A stretch of 64,000 nt of DNA, taken from Paraburkholderia dioscoreae (GTDB lineage Bacteria; Pseudomonadota; Gammaproteobacteria; Burkholderiales; Burkholderiaceae). Under the pieces are notes generated by a model, which had not been told where the DNA came from, made no database searches, and saw only the letters and a list, made by a program, of their open reading frames with translations. The translations under genes were made by a program, and so were the position numbers. Positions 7,313 through 15,601 of this stretch are shown here, piece after piece. Every line of letters starts with the position of its first letter. Within the stretch, counting starts at the first letter, position 1. The stretch is from NCBI RefSeq assembly GCF_902459535.1, contig NZ_LR699554.1, positions 2,604,001 to 2,668,000 on the forward strand, read 5' to 3'.

Positions 7313-7882
7313 ATGCTCAAGCGTAGCCTGACGGAAGACGCACAGGAAGTATTCCGTGCGATCGCACTGATCGAACTCGGCGCGCGCATGCAGGTGCTCG
7401 AAAGCGAATTGACGCTCTCGCGCGACCGCATGATCCGCCTGTATCGCGAGGTCAAGGGTGTATCGCCGCCCAAGGGCATGCTGCCCTTCTCGGCGGACTG
7501 GTACATGACGTGGCTGGCGAACATTCACGCGTCGCTGTTCTACAACACGTATCTGTTCCTGAAGAACGAAGCGCGCTGCTCGCATCTGGACGCGCTGACC
7601 AAAGGGTATCGGCTGTATCTGGAACATTGCCAGCACAGCGAAACCGAACCGGTGCTGGACCTGACGCGTGCGTGGACGCTGGTGCGATTCTTCGACGCCG
7701 ACATTCTGCAATTGACCAAATGCTGCCGTTGCACCGGCAAGTTCGTGGCACACAAACACGATCTGCAGCACAACGTGGTGTGCGGCGCATGCCAGCCGCC
7801 GTCGCGTGCCGGTAAGACGAAGAAAGCCGCGGCCGCCCGCCAGGAAGCGCTCGAAGCCGCGCAGATCGCGCAAGCCGCCTGA
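7313..7882 (+). CDS. flhC: flagellar transcriptional activator FlhC
   Basis: A 189-residue protein. The start ATG at 7313 has GAGGTG 7 nt before it; a GTG three codons upstream is less likely. LIELGARMQVLESELTLSRD is the FlhC N-terminal helix region. The zinc site is intact: Cys137, Cys140, Cys157 and Cys160 (CCRC...CGAC), the same numbering known from the E. coli structure. The C terminus is an Ala/Lys-rich extension. With FlhD it forms the DNA-binding master regulator of motility. Confidence 0.96.
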   Translation: MLKRSLTEDAQEVFRAIALIELGARMQVLESELTLSRDRMIRLYREVKGVSPPKGMLPFSADWYMTWLANIHASLFYNTYLFLKNEARCSHLDALTKGYRLYLEHCQHSETEPVLDLTRAWTLVRFFDADILQLTKCCRCTGKFVAHKHDLQHNVVCGACQPPSRAGKTKKAAAARQEALEAAQIAQAA

Positions 7883-7946
7883 TGACTGGATTAACGCTGA
7901 CTCGATGAGGGCTGGTCCGGCCCGACCCGATCCGAAGCCTCACATA

Positions 7947-7976
7947 GAAAGTCCGCTCCATGCGGACTTTCTTTCG
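7947..7976 (+). terminator. Rho-independent terminator of flhDC
   Basis: GAAAGTCCGC, loop TCCAT, GCGGACTTTC followed by TTTC: a perfect 10-bp stem 64 bases after the flhC stop. Confidence 0.8.
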
Positions 7977-8002
7977 CCCTCTTCGCCCTCTTCGCCCTCT
8001 TC
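7973..8002. repeat. short tandem repeat TTCGCCCTC
   Basis: Three perfect tandem copies of the 9-mer TTCGCCCTC (7973-7999) plus a degenerate fourth, in the gap between the convergent flhC and mntH genes. It carries no gene. Confidence 0.75.
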
Positions 8003-8046
8003 GCTCCTTTTGTCCCGTTAGCGCCGACAGCCGGCGCGAGGCCGGA

Positions 8047-9411
8047 TCATCCGGCCAATCCCACCGTTTGCACCACCAGCCAGAGGTTCGCCGCGCTGAT
8101 CACCACGAACAGCGTCCACGCGACGCACCGTGTCAGCAACGTATTCGCGAATTCGCCCATCAACGAACGGTCGTTAGTCATACGGATCAGCGGGTAAAGC
8201 GCGAACGGCAATTGCAGGCTCAGCACGACCTGGCTTGCGACCAGCAGCTTGCCGACGGCGCCGTTGCCCATCATCTGCACGCCGATGAGCGCGGGAATCA
8301 ACGCCAGAGCCCGCGTGATGAAGCGCCGTTGCCAGCACGGAATCTTCAGCTTCAGGAAACCCTCCATGATGACCTGCCCCGCCACCGTGCCGGTAAAGGT
8401 CGAGCTTTGCCCCGAGGCAAGCAAGGTCACGGCGAACAACACCGCCGCGAAACCGGTGCCGACGACGGGCGCGAGCAGCTTGTAGGCGTCCTCGATTTCA
8501 GTGACCTGATTGTGGCCGGTGGCATGGAACGCCGCGGCGGCGAGAATCAGGATCGCCATGTTGATCAGCAGCGCCAGTACGAGCGACACGATCGTATCGA
8601 TGCGCGACATGCCGATCGCCGACCTGATGCTGGCGGGATCGCGCTTCACCGCGCGCGTCTGGACGATCGACGAATGAAGATAGAGGTTATGCGGCATGAC
8701 CGTTGCGCCGAGAATGCCGATTGCCAGATACATGGGCTCGCGCGAACTCAAAGCCTGCCACGACGGAATCAGCCCCTGCGCGACCGACGGCCAGTGCGGC
8801 TGCACCAGCGCCAACTCGATGATGTATCCAACGCCGATGGTCGCGATCAGCCCGAGCATGATCGCTTCGAGGTCGCGGAAATTCTTGCCCTTCAGGCCGA
8901 GCACGATCAACGTATCGAACGCGGTCAGCAGCACGCCGGTGGTCAGCGAGCATTTGAAGAGCAGATGGAAAGCGAGTGCGCCGCCGAGCACTTCGGCCAG
9001 ATCGCAGGCCACGATCGACAGTTCCGCCAGCAGCCACTGAACACGCGCCACGGCCGGCGAATAGCGTGTTCTCGACAACTCGGCGAGATCGCGCCCGGTC
9101 GCAATGCCAAGGCGCATGCTCAGGCATTGCAGCGCCATCGCCGCGAGACTCGACAGCATGACAACGAACAGCAGGCTGTAGCCATAGCGCGAGCCGGCTT
9201 CGATGTCGGTCGCCCAGTTGCCCGGGTCCATATAGCCGATCGAGACCAGCAGGCCGGGCCCCGCGAATTGCAGAATCTTCTTCCAGAAAGGCGCGTCTCG
9301 CGAGACGGCCACCGAGCCTTGCACCTCGGATGGGCAAAACGGCGCCGTTGCCGTAGTCGGTAGTTTGAACTGCAATCCGGGAGTCTCTTGAAGGGGATAA
9401 ACACGGCGCAT
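8047..9411 (-). CDS. mntH: Nramp-family divalent metal (Mn2+/Fe2+) transporter
   Basis: A 454-residue inner-membrane protein with about 11 helices. Helix 1 has the Nramp metal-binding motif DPGNWATDIEAGSRYGYSLL and helix 6 has ATVMPHNLYLHSSIVQTRAV, the two unwound segments that hold the metal. It imports Mn2+ (also Fe2+) with protons. The frame extends upstream into the neighbouring gene; ATG 9411 is preferred since it just clears the stop of the DszC-like gene, 23 bases upstream, although no strong ribosome site is visible. That spacing suggests it can be read from the sulfur-related genes upstream, or has a promoter inside them. Confidence 0.93.
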   Translation of the reverse strand: MRRVYPLQETPGLQFKLPTTATAPFCPSEVQGSVAVSRDAPFWKKILQFAGPGLLVSIGYMDPGNWATDIEAGSRYGYSLLFVVMLSSLAAMALQCLSMRLGIATGRDLAELSRTRYSPAVARVQWLLAELSIVACDLAEVLGGALAFHLLFKCSLTTGVLLTAFDTLIVLGLKGKNFRDLEAIMLGLIATIGVGYIIELALVQPHWPSVAQGLIPSWQALSSREPMYLAIGILGATVMPHNLYLHSSIVQTRAVKRDPASIRSAIGMSRIDTIVSLVLALLINMAILILAAAAFHATGHNQVTEIEDAYKLLAPVVGTGFAAVLFAVTLLASGQSSTFTGTVAGQVIMEGFLKLKIPCWQRRFITRALALIPALIGVQMMGNGAVGKLLVASQVVLSLQLPFALYPLIRMTNDRSLMGEFANTLLTRCVAWTLFVVISAANLWLVVQTVGLAG

Positions 9412-9434
9412 CGTACAGGCCGCCGCGAGCCGCC

Positions 9435-10637
9435 TCAAGTGTACAAAGAAACCTCCGGCAACGCGCCGGTAAGCGCGTAGCGGCCGACGTCGCGCACGCG
9501 GTAGTCGAGCGGATCGTGCAGCGTATGCACGCGAGCGTTGCGCCAGAAACGGTCGAGCGCGAGCGGCGCATGCGTGGCGCGGGCGCCACAGGCGTCGAAC
9601 AGCTGTTCGCTGACGTCGAGCGCGGCGCGGTGCGCGACGATCTTCGCCTCCGAGGTGGCGAGCGCCACCTGCGCGCGGGTTTCGGGGGAAAGCGCCGCGC
9701 CTTGCTGCCATGCGTCTTCGAGCAGCCAGGCAGCGCGCGTGGCCAGCGCTTCCGCGCTGACCGCTTGCAGGCGCATCTCGCCGAAGCGCTGGATCAGGTA
9801 GGGATCGTCGGTGGCTTTGTCCACGCCGGAATAGATCCACGGCTTGCCGTGCCGCGTGACGTAGGCTCGCGCTTCGTCGAGCGCGCCTTGTGCGATGCCC
9901 ACGAACAGGTTGGTCAGCACCAGTTGCGAGATCAGCGTGCGCAAACTCGCGTGCGGCGTGTCGGGCCGCTCCATCACTTCTTGCGGTTCGAGCTTGACGC
10001 GCACGAACGACACGCTGCCGCTATCGGTCTGCCGCTGACCGATCGGATTCCAGTCTTCGTGAACGGTGATGCCTTCGCGCGTGGTCGGCACGACGCCGAA
10101 CACCGGTTTGCCGGTGACCGGATCCTGCGCGGAGACCGTCATCATCTGCGAGCCGCGCGTGCCTGAGCAGAACCCCTTCTGGCCGTCGAGCAGGTAGCCG
10201 CCGTCGCCGCTTGCGGTGGCAATGAGCCGCGTGTCGAGCGGATTGACCGCGTTACCCCACCACCAGCGGTTTTCGACGGTGCCGCTCAGATAGCGGGCGC
10301 GTTGTTCAGGATTGCCCCATACATTGACGCTGACCACCTGCAGGCAGGTGAAGCCCAACAGATGCGCGAGCGCGCTGTCCACTTGCGCGATCTTGCGAAC
10401 CGTCTCGTAGATGTCGGGCCAACGCGCGCCGAGGCCGCCGAATTCGCGCGGCACCGCGAGCGTGAGAAGCCCCGCGTCGGCGATCCATTGTTTTTCCTGG
10501 GCGGCGTGGCCGCCTTCGAGATCGCGCTGCGCGGCACTGGCATGCAGCGCGTCGAGCAGACTCGCGAGATCGCGCACCACGGGCGCAGCGGATGCCTGAG
10601 GCGTGTGCAACGCATCGGCATGACGAGGATCGTTCAT
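9435..10637 (-). CDS. acyl-CoA dehydrogenase-fold flavin monooxygenase (DszC/SfnB-like)
   Basis: A 400-residue protein of the acyl-CoA dehydrogenase fold. It has the N-terminal helical domain (AGLLTLAVPREFGGLGARWP), the mid beta domain (GYLLDGQKGFCSGTRGSQMM) and the C-terminal four-helix bundle. The catalytic-base Glu region of true acyl-CoA dehydrogenases is not recognisable, and overall similarity is to the FMNH2-dependent DszC/SfnB group that oxidises organosulfur compounds. Its position downstream of metQNI (173 bases) supports a sulfur-scavenging role. The reducing partner (a flavin reductase) is not encoded in the window. The exact substrate is unknown. Confidence 0.8.
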   Translation of the reverse strand: MNDPRHADALHTPQASAAPVVRDLASLLDALHASAAQRDLEGGHAAQEKQWIADAGLLTLAVPREFGGLGARWPDIYETVRKIAQVDSALAHLLGFTCLQVVSVNVWGNPEQRARYLSGTVENRWWWGNAVNPLDTRLIATASGDGGYLLDGQKGFCSGTRGSQMMTVSAQDPVTGKPVFGVVPTTREGITVHEDWNPIGQRQTDSGSVSFVRVKLEPQEVMERPDTPHASLRTLISQLVLTNLFVGIAQGALDEARAYVTRHGKPWIYSGVDKATDDPYLIQRFGEMRLQAVSAEALATRAAWLLEDAWQQGAALSPETRAQVALATSEAKIVAHRAALDVSEQLFDACGARATHAPLALDRFWRNARVHTLHDPLDYRVRDVGRYALTGALPEVSLYT

Positions 10638-10810
10638 GCAATTTCCACGTGAAAAGTTTTTTGGCGGACGGCCGCGAACAGAATGCTTGCGACGACGCCC
10701 AAAGCTGTAGCTAGCATGATAGGCGGTGATGCAGGCGCCGGAAATGCGCGCGGCTATTCTTCATGCAAATAACCGCCGCGTGGCCGGGGCGACGACCCGA
10801 TCATGGGCGC

Positions 10811-11467
10811 TCACGCCCGCTGCGCGAGCCGCCGCACGAATCGGTCGCCGACGAACTGCACCGCGGTGACGATCACGATCAGCAGCACGATCACCGTCAC
10901 CATCACGGTCGTATCGAAGCGCTGGTAGCCATAGCGGATGGCCAGATCGCCGAGGCCGCCGGCGCCGACTGCGCCCGCCATCGCCGACGAGCCGATCATC
11001 GCCACCACCGTGATGGTGAAGCCGCCGAGAATGCCCGGCAGCGCCTCCGGCAGCAGCACATGCCAGATGATATGCCGGCGTTGCGCGCCCATTGCCTGCG
11101 CGGCTTCGATCAAACCACGGTCTACTTCACGCAAACTCACTTCGGCTACGCGCGCGAAAAACGGAATCGCCGCGATGCTGAGCGGCACGATCGCGGCCCA
11201 TACGCCAATCGTCGTGCCGATCAGCAAACGCGTGAGCGGCAGCAATGCCACTAGCAGAATGATGAATGGCGTGGAGCGGAACGCATTGACGAGTGCCCCG
11301 AGCGTGCTGTTCACCACCCTCTTCTCGAAGATGCCGCCACGTGTCGTGGTGACCAGCACCAGTGCCAGAGGAATGCCGACCAGCGCCGCGATGAATGCGG
11401 ACACGCCGACCATGACGATGGTGTCGCGAACCGCGTCGGCGAGTTCGGAAAGCCACAGATCAGACAT
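10811..11467 (-). CDS. metI: methionine ABC transporter permease
   Basis: A 218-residue permease with five helices. FRSTPFIILLVALLPLTRLL and the cytoplasmic loop EVDRGLIEAAQAMGAQRRHI are the MetI signature and the coupling helix that docks on the ATPase. The start ATG at 11467 overlaps the end of metN by 8 bases, indicating translational coupling. Together with MetN and MetQ it imports L- or D-methionine. The long upstream frame (to 11620) lies in metN and is not part of the gene. Confidence 0.93.
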   Translation of the reverse strand: MSDLWLSELADAVRDTIVMVGVSAFIAALVGIPLALVLVTTTRGGIFEKRVVNSTLGALVNAFRSTPFIILLVALLPLTRLLIGTTIGVWAAIVPLSIAAIPFFARVAEVSLREVDRGLIEAAQAMGAQRRHIIWHVLLPEALPGILGGFTITVVAMIGSSAMAGAVGAGGLGDLAIRYGYQRFDTTVMVTVIVLLIVIVTAVQFVGDRFVRRLAQRA

Positions 11468-12620
11468 AGCCCAATACCTCGACATGATTGGCGTAGCGGC
11501 GGGCGCGTTCGAGCAATGTCGCGATCTGCGTTTGCACGGTGCTGTCCGCATTCGCACGGACTTGCGCCGACACCACGAGGCGTCCCTGCGCATGCCCCTG
11601 AATCCGGTCGATGCCGCCATGCACGAAGCTCACTCGCCCGCCTTCGACACTCAACGCCGAAGCAAGCCCGCCGAGATCCGGCTCACGCGCGTCGACGCCG
11701 GTGAAACGCACGTCCAGCAGAATCTGCGCATCCGCTTGCGCGATGTCGTGCAACGGCTTGACCCGCTCGGCGAGGTCCGTCGGCAAGTCATGCACCAGGG
11801 TACGCAACAGCGCGCGCGTCGCGTCGTGTTGCGGATCGCCGAATACGCGCCACACTGGACCGGTTTCCACGACTTCACCGCGCTCGATCACCGCAACCGT
11901 ATCGCAAACTTCGCGAATCACCTGCATCTCATGCGTGATCAATACGACGGTCAGGTTCAGGCGCTGATTGATATCGCGCAGCAAGGCGAGAATGGCTTGC
12001 GTCGTTTCCGGATCGAGTGCGGAGGTGGCTTCGTCGCAAAGCAGAATGTCCGGATCGGTGACCAAAGCCCGTGCAATCCCGACTCGCTGTTTCTGACCGC
12101 CGGACAGGCTCGCCGGATAAGCATCGCGCTTGGCGGACAAGCCCACCAGTTCCAGCAGCGCATCGACCTTTTTCTCGATCGCCGCTTTCGGCACGCCGGC
12201 GATTTTCAGCGGCAACGCAATGTTCTCGCTCACCGTCTTTGCGGACAGCAGATTGAAGTGCTGGAACACCATGCCGATACGGCGACGCAGAGTCACGAGT
12301 CCGCGCTCGTCGAGTTCGCCGACACTCACGCCATTCACGCGCACGGCACCTGAACTCGGCTTTTCCAGGCCGTTGACGAGTCGCAGCAGCGTCGACTTGC
12401 CGGCACCGCTGCGACCGATAATGCCGAACACTTCGCCGCGCGCCACGTTCAACGTGACGTTGGCAAGCGCCGCGGTTGCCACGCCGCGCGTGTTGGCAAA
12501 CACCTTGCCGACGTCGTCGAATATCACGGCGGGTTGCGTCGCCGTTGCGTGCGAATCCGCGTTCACGGCGAGAGACGGCGCGTCTTCGATGAACTGCGGC
12601 GCGTCGAAAAGATTGGCCAT
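11460..12620 (-). CDS. metN: methionine ABC transporter ATP-binding protein
   Basis: A 386-residue ATPase. Walker A GRSGAGKST, the Q loop in IGMVFQHFNLL, the LSGGQKQR signature, Walker B ILLCDEATSALDP and the switch His in LITHEM are all present. After the ATPase core the last 100 residues form the NIL/ACT-like domain (VRFTGVDAREPDLGGLASAL) by which cytoplasmic methionine inhibits transport. An unusual 35-40-residue N-terminal extension precedes the core. The ATG at 12620 is preceded by AAAGGAG. Second gene of metQ-metN-metI. Confidence 0.94.
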   Translation of the reverse strand: MANLFDAPQFIEDAPSLAVNADSHATATQPAVIFDDVGKVFANTRGVATAALANVTLNVARGEVFGIIGRSGAGKSTLLRLVNGLEKPSSGAVRVNGVSVGELDERGLVTLRRRIGMVFQHFNLLSAKTVSENIALPLKIAGVPKAAIEKKVDALLELVGLSAKRDAYPASLSGGQKQRVGIARALVTDPDILLCDEATSALDPETTQAILALLRDINQRLNLTVVLITHEMQVIREVCDTVAVIERGEVVETGPVWRVFGDPQHDATRALLRTLVHDLPTDLAERVKPLHDIAQADAQILLDVRFTGVDAREPDLGGLASALSVEGGRVSFVHGGIDRIQGHAQGRLVVSAQVRANADSTVQTQIATLLERARRYANHVEVLGYV

Positions 12621-12755
12621 GATCCAGCTCCTTTCAGGCTTCCGCGGTGGTCGGCGCAGCCGCTTGCAACCGGCGCCGATGCTGTGCGCCGGCATGCACG
12701 CCGGGCTTCCACGCGGGAGCGTAATCTTCGAACGATTCAGGCATGCCCGCGCGGG

Positions 12756-13595
12756 TTACCAGGCAACGGCATAAAGATTGCCGAAGGCTTTGTCGAGCGC
12801 GGCGCGCACCGCCGGCGAATGCTGATAGATCGAGATGTACTTACGGATACGCGGGTCGTTCACGCTTTCCGGACGCACGACCCACTGGATCGCGTAGTTC
12901 TTGTTCTCGAGGCCGTCGAACAGCAGCGCGCTATTCGGATCAGTGGTACCCGCGAGCTTGATGAAACTCGGATAGCCCTGCGCGAGATCGACGTCGTCGA
13001 GCGAGCGCGCCAGTTGCGATGCTTCGAGCTGCACGATCTTCAGGTGCTTCGGGTTGTCGATAATGTCGAGCGTCGTCGCGCGATAGTCGACGCCCGGCTT
13101 GAGCTTGATCAAGCCGGCGCGTTGCAGCAACAACAGACCGCGGCCGCCGTTGACCGGATCGTTGGCAATGGCGACCGTGGCGCCGTCTTTCAATTCGTCG
13201 AAGCGTTTGATCTTCTTCGAATACAGGCCGATCTTCATGATCGTGCCGGGCGCAATCGCGACGAAGTTATAACCGCCCTGCTTCTTCGCATTCTCGAGAA
13301 ACGGAATGTGCTGGAAGTAGTTGACGTCGATGTCCTTGTTGGCGAGCGCCGCATTCGGCGTGTTCCAGTCGGTGAACTCGATGATCTTCACGTCGAGTCC
13401 CTGCTCTTTGGCTTCGCGCGCGGCGATTTTGAGCGCCTCGATTTGCGGGCTGGTCGCAGTGCCGATTTTCAGCGTGGACGAGTCGGCCGCTGAGGCAGGC
13501 GAGACCTGCAATGCGAGCGTGAGACCGAAAGCGCCGATGAGCGAGATAGCCGGCGTGTGGAAAAAGCGCCGCACAGTGGATAGAAAAATGCGCAT
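12756..13595 (-). CDS. metQ: methionine-binding protein of the MetQNI transporter (NlpA family)
   Basis: A 279-residue exported protein. The signal sequence runs through the first 36 residues and ends in SPASA-AD; there is no lipobox cysteine, so it is a soluble periplasmic protein rather than the lipoprotein form. The mature part has KIGTATSPQIEALKIAAREA, DVNYFQHIPFLENAKKQGG and DPVNGGRGLLLLQRAGLIKL, all typical of MetQ. It leads the operon, with metN 135 bases downstream. Burkholderia genomes carry several paralogues, so the ligand could be another sulfur compound. Confidence 0.92.
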   Translation of the reverse strand: MRIFLSTVRRFFHTPAISLIGAFGLTLALQVSPASAADSSTLKIGTATSPQIEALKIAAREAKEQGLDVKIIEFTDWNTPNAALANKDIDVNYFQHIPFLENAKKQGGYNFVAIAPGTIMKIGLYSKKIKRFDELKDGATVAIANDPVNGGRGLLLLQRAGLIKLKPGVDYRATTLDIIDNPKHLKIVQLEASQLARSLDDVDLAQGYPSFIKLAGTTDPNSALLFDGLENKNYAIQWVVRPESVNDPRIRKYISIYQHSPAVRAALDKAFGNLYAVAW

Positions 13596-13974
13596 GGTGA
13601 ACTCGTGGGATTGGGGCGTGGTGTTGATTCGAGGCGAGCCGATCCACCGTCATGCGCGCGCGTCTTCGAAGCGGACTTCGTTTGGAAGCGTAAGCACGCA
13701 TGCCGGACATATGGGCAACGGAAATCCGCAACGTGCGGCTCAGGCCGCGCGTGGCAGCGACAGGACGCGCAGATCGGTCAGCGCGGACAGCGGAAGATCG
13801 GACAGGTCATCGCCTCTCTCCAGATGAGGTGCGGCTCATCATAGAGGGCGGAAATGCGGCGGTCTACGAAGGGATTTTCGAAAGGAAAGCGGGAAAAATG
13901 ATTTGGGCAACAAAACGCCGGGGCCGCGCTTTCGCGCGCCCCGGCGTCCACCGCTCGCCCCTCGCGGGACAAAC
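13596..13974. other. intergenic region between the efflux operon end and metQ
   Basis: About 380 bases. The left end holds the terminator of the efflux operon (13905-13947). The rest should contain the metQ promoter; I see no clear operator or gene in it. Confidence 0.6.
13905..13947 (-). terminator. Rho-independent terminator of the efflux operon
   Basis: On the minus strand ACGCCGGGGCGCGC, GAAA loop, then GCGCGGCCCCGGCGT followed by TTTGTTG. A long GC stem with one bulged base, 27 bases after the outer-membrane gene's stop. Confidence 0.8.
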
Positions 13975-15588
13975 TTACTGCTTCGCCACCTGCTGCACGG
14001 AAGCGGAAGCGGGCGCCGACGCAGCGACCGCAGCCACAGAAGCCGACGCCGGCGCAATCGCGCCTACCGCCGTATCAGGCGCACTCACGCCGCCCCAACC
14101 ACCGCCCAGCGCGCGAATCAGATTAACCGTCGCCACCGCCTGCGTGCCCGACAGATGGCTCGCCTGCAACTGCGAAATCAGCACCTGCCGCTCGCCGTCG
14201 ATCACGTCCAGATAGCTGACCGCGCCTTCCGTGTACTGCGTACGCGACAGATGCGCCGCCCGTTGCGATGCCTGAACCGCATCGTTCTGCTCGCGCATCT
14301 GATCGTCGAGCAAGCGCAAATCGGCCAGGTTGTCTTCGACCTCACGGAACGCCACCAGCACCTGCTGACGATACTGCGCAACGTCCTCGTCGTACTTCGA
14401 ACGGGCCTGCGCGAGATTCGCCTTGCGGCGACCGCCGTCGAACAAAGGCAGCGTCAACGCCGTGCCGGCAAACGGCCCGAGAATGAACGCACGGCTCGAC
14501 CACATGAACAGATCGCCGAGCGTCGCCGACTCGAAACCGGCCGCGCCGGTGATATCGAGTTTCGGGAAGAACGCCGATTTCGCAAGGCCGACACGCGCGT
14601 TCGCCGCCTGCATCGCCCGCTCAGCTGCCGAAATATCCGGGCGCCGCTCAAGCAAAGCCGAGGGCAGACCCGGCGGCACCCGCACCGTCACGGGCGCCAG
14701 CGGCGCCTCCGCAAACGAGAAATCCGCCGGCGGCTTGCCCAGCAGAATCGCGAGGCTGTGTTCCGACGCGGCGCGCTGACGCGCCACGCCCACGGCGTCC
14801 GCACGCGCACTCGCGAGTTCGTTGCGAGCCCGCGAGACATCCAGCTCGCCGATATCGCCTTCCTTGAAACGCCGTTCGACCAGCTTCAGCGTGTCCTCGC
14901 GCAACGCCACGGTACGGCGGTACAGATCCTGATCCGTATCGAGCTCACGCAACTGGAAGTAGTTCTGCGCAACGTCCGCCTGCAACGACAGTTGCACGGA
15001 ACGGAACAGCGCTTCGCTTTGCTGCTCGTCCGCCCGCGATGCGTTCACGTTCGAGCCGACCCGACCGAACAGATCCGCCTCGTACGACGCGCCCACTTGC
15101 GCGCGCCAGATCGTGCCGTTCGTGCCGCCCGCGCTGTCTGGCTGGAATTGCGACGCCGCCGAAGCACGCTCGCGCGTCGGGCCGAAGCCTGCGTCGAGCT
15201 TCGGGAACCAGTCCGACTTCGCCGCCTGCGTCACCGCCCGCGCCTGCTGCACGCGCGCCGCGGCGGCCTTCAGGTCCTGATTGGCGGCGGCCGCCTGCTC
15301 CTCGAGCGCGTTGAGTTGCGGGTCGCCGAAAATCGTCCACCATTCGCCTCGATGCGCGTCGTCGGCGGGCTGCGCCTGCTTCCATGTACCGTTGTCCTGC
15401 GCCGATCCAGCCGACGGCGCGGACGCTGCAGACGGCGCCGACGCAGCAGGCGCTTCCTTGAACGCAACCGGCGTATCCACTTCAGGCCGTTTATAAGTCG
15501 GCTCGACGGAGCAGGCAGCGAGCAATGCAACCAGCAAACCGCTGGTAGCCGCCCGGCCCCACCCACTCAAAGATTCAAAGCGTTTCAT
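13975..15588 (-). CDS. oprC: RND efflux outer-membrane lipoprotein (OprC/OpcM-like)
   Basis: A 537-residue TolC-superfamily protein. The signal peptide ends in a lipobox with Cys26 (LLAAC), so the mature protein is a lipoprotein. The first 80 mature residues include an unusual Ala/Ser-rich stretch. Two outer-membrane efflux repeats follow, with motifs such as WWTIFGDPQLNALEEQAAAA and ERRPDISAAERAMQAANARV. The C-terminal tail is Ala/Val-rich (VAAVAASAPASASVQQVAKQ), an extension most relatives lack. It is the last gene of the efflux operon, 13 bases after the pump gene, and ends at a terminator. It forms the exit duct for the BpeEF-type pump. Confidence 0.9.
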   Translation of the reverse strand: MKRFESLSGWGRAATSGLLVALLAACSVEPTYKRPEVDTPVAFKEAPAASAPSAASAPSAGSAQDNGTWKQAQPADDAHRGEWWTIFGDPQLNALEEQAAAANQDLKAAAARVQQARAVTQAAKSDWFPKLDAGFGPTRERASAASQFQPDSAGGTNGTIWRAQVGASYEADLFGRVGSNVNASRADEQQSEALFRSVQLSLQADVAQNYFQLRELDTDQDLYRRTVALREDTLKLVERRFKEGDIGELDVSRARNELASARADAVGVARQRAASEHSLAILLGKPPADFSFAEAPLAPVTVRVPPGLPSALLERRPDISAAERAMQAANARVGLAKSAFFPKLDITGAAGFESATLGDLFMWSSRAFILGPFAGTALTLPLFDGGRRKANLAQARSKYDEDVAQYRQQVLVAFREVEDNLADLRLLDDQMREQNDAVQASQRAAHLSRTQYTEGAVSYLDVIDGERQVLISQLQASHLSGTQAVATVNLIRALGGGWGGVSAPDTAVGAIAPASASVAAVAASAPASASVQQVAKQ

Positions 15589-15601
15589 TATTGTTTTCTC
15601 C

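Noticed and set aside
7973..8002. TTCGCCCTC copies considered as regulator iterons or CRISPR
   Set aside because: Only three to four direct units without spacers in a gap between convergent genes, after a terminator.
12530..12620. Considered a later start for MetN because of its long N-terminal extension
   Set aside because: The ATG at 12620 has a strong AAAGGAG site, and no later start codon has a comparable signal.
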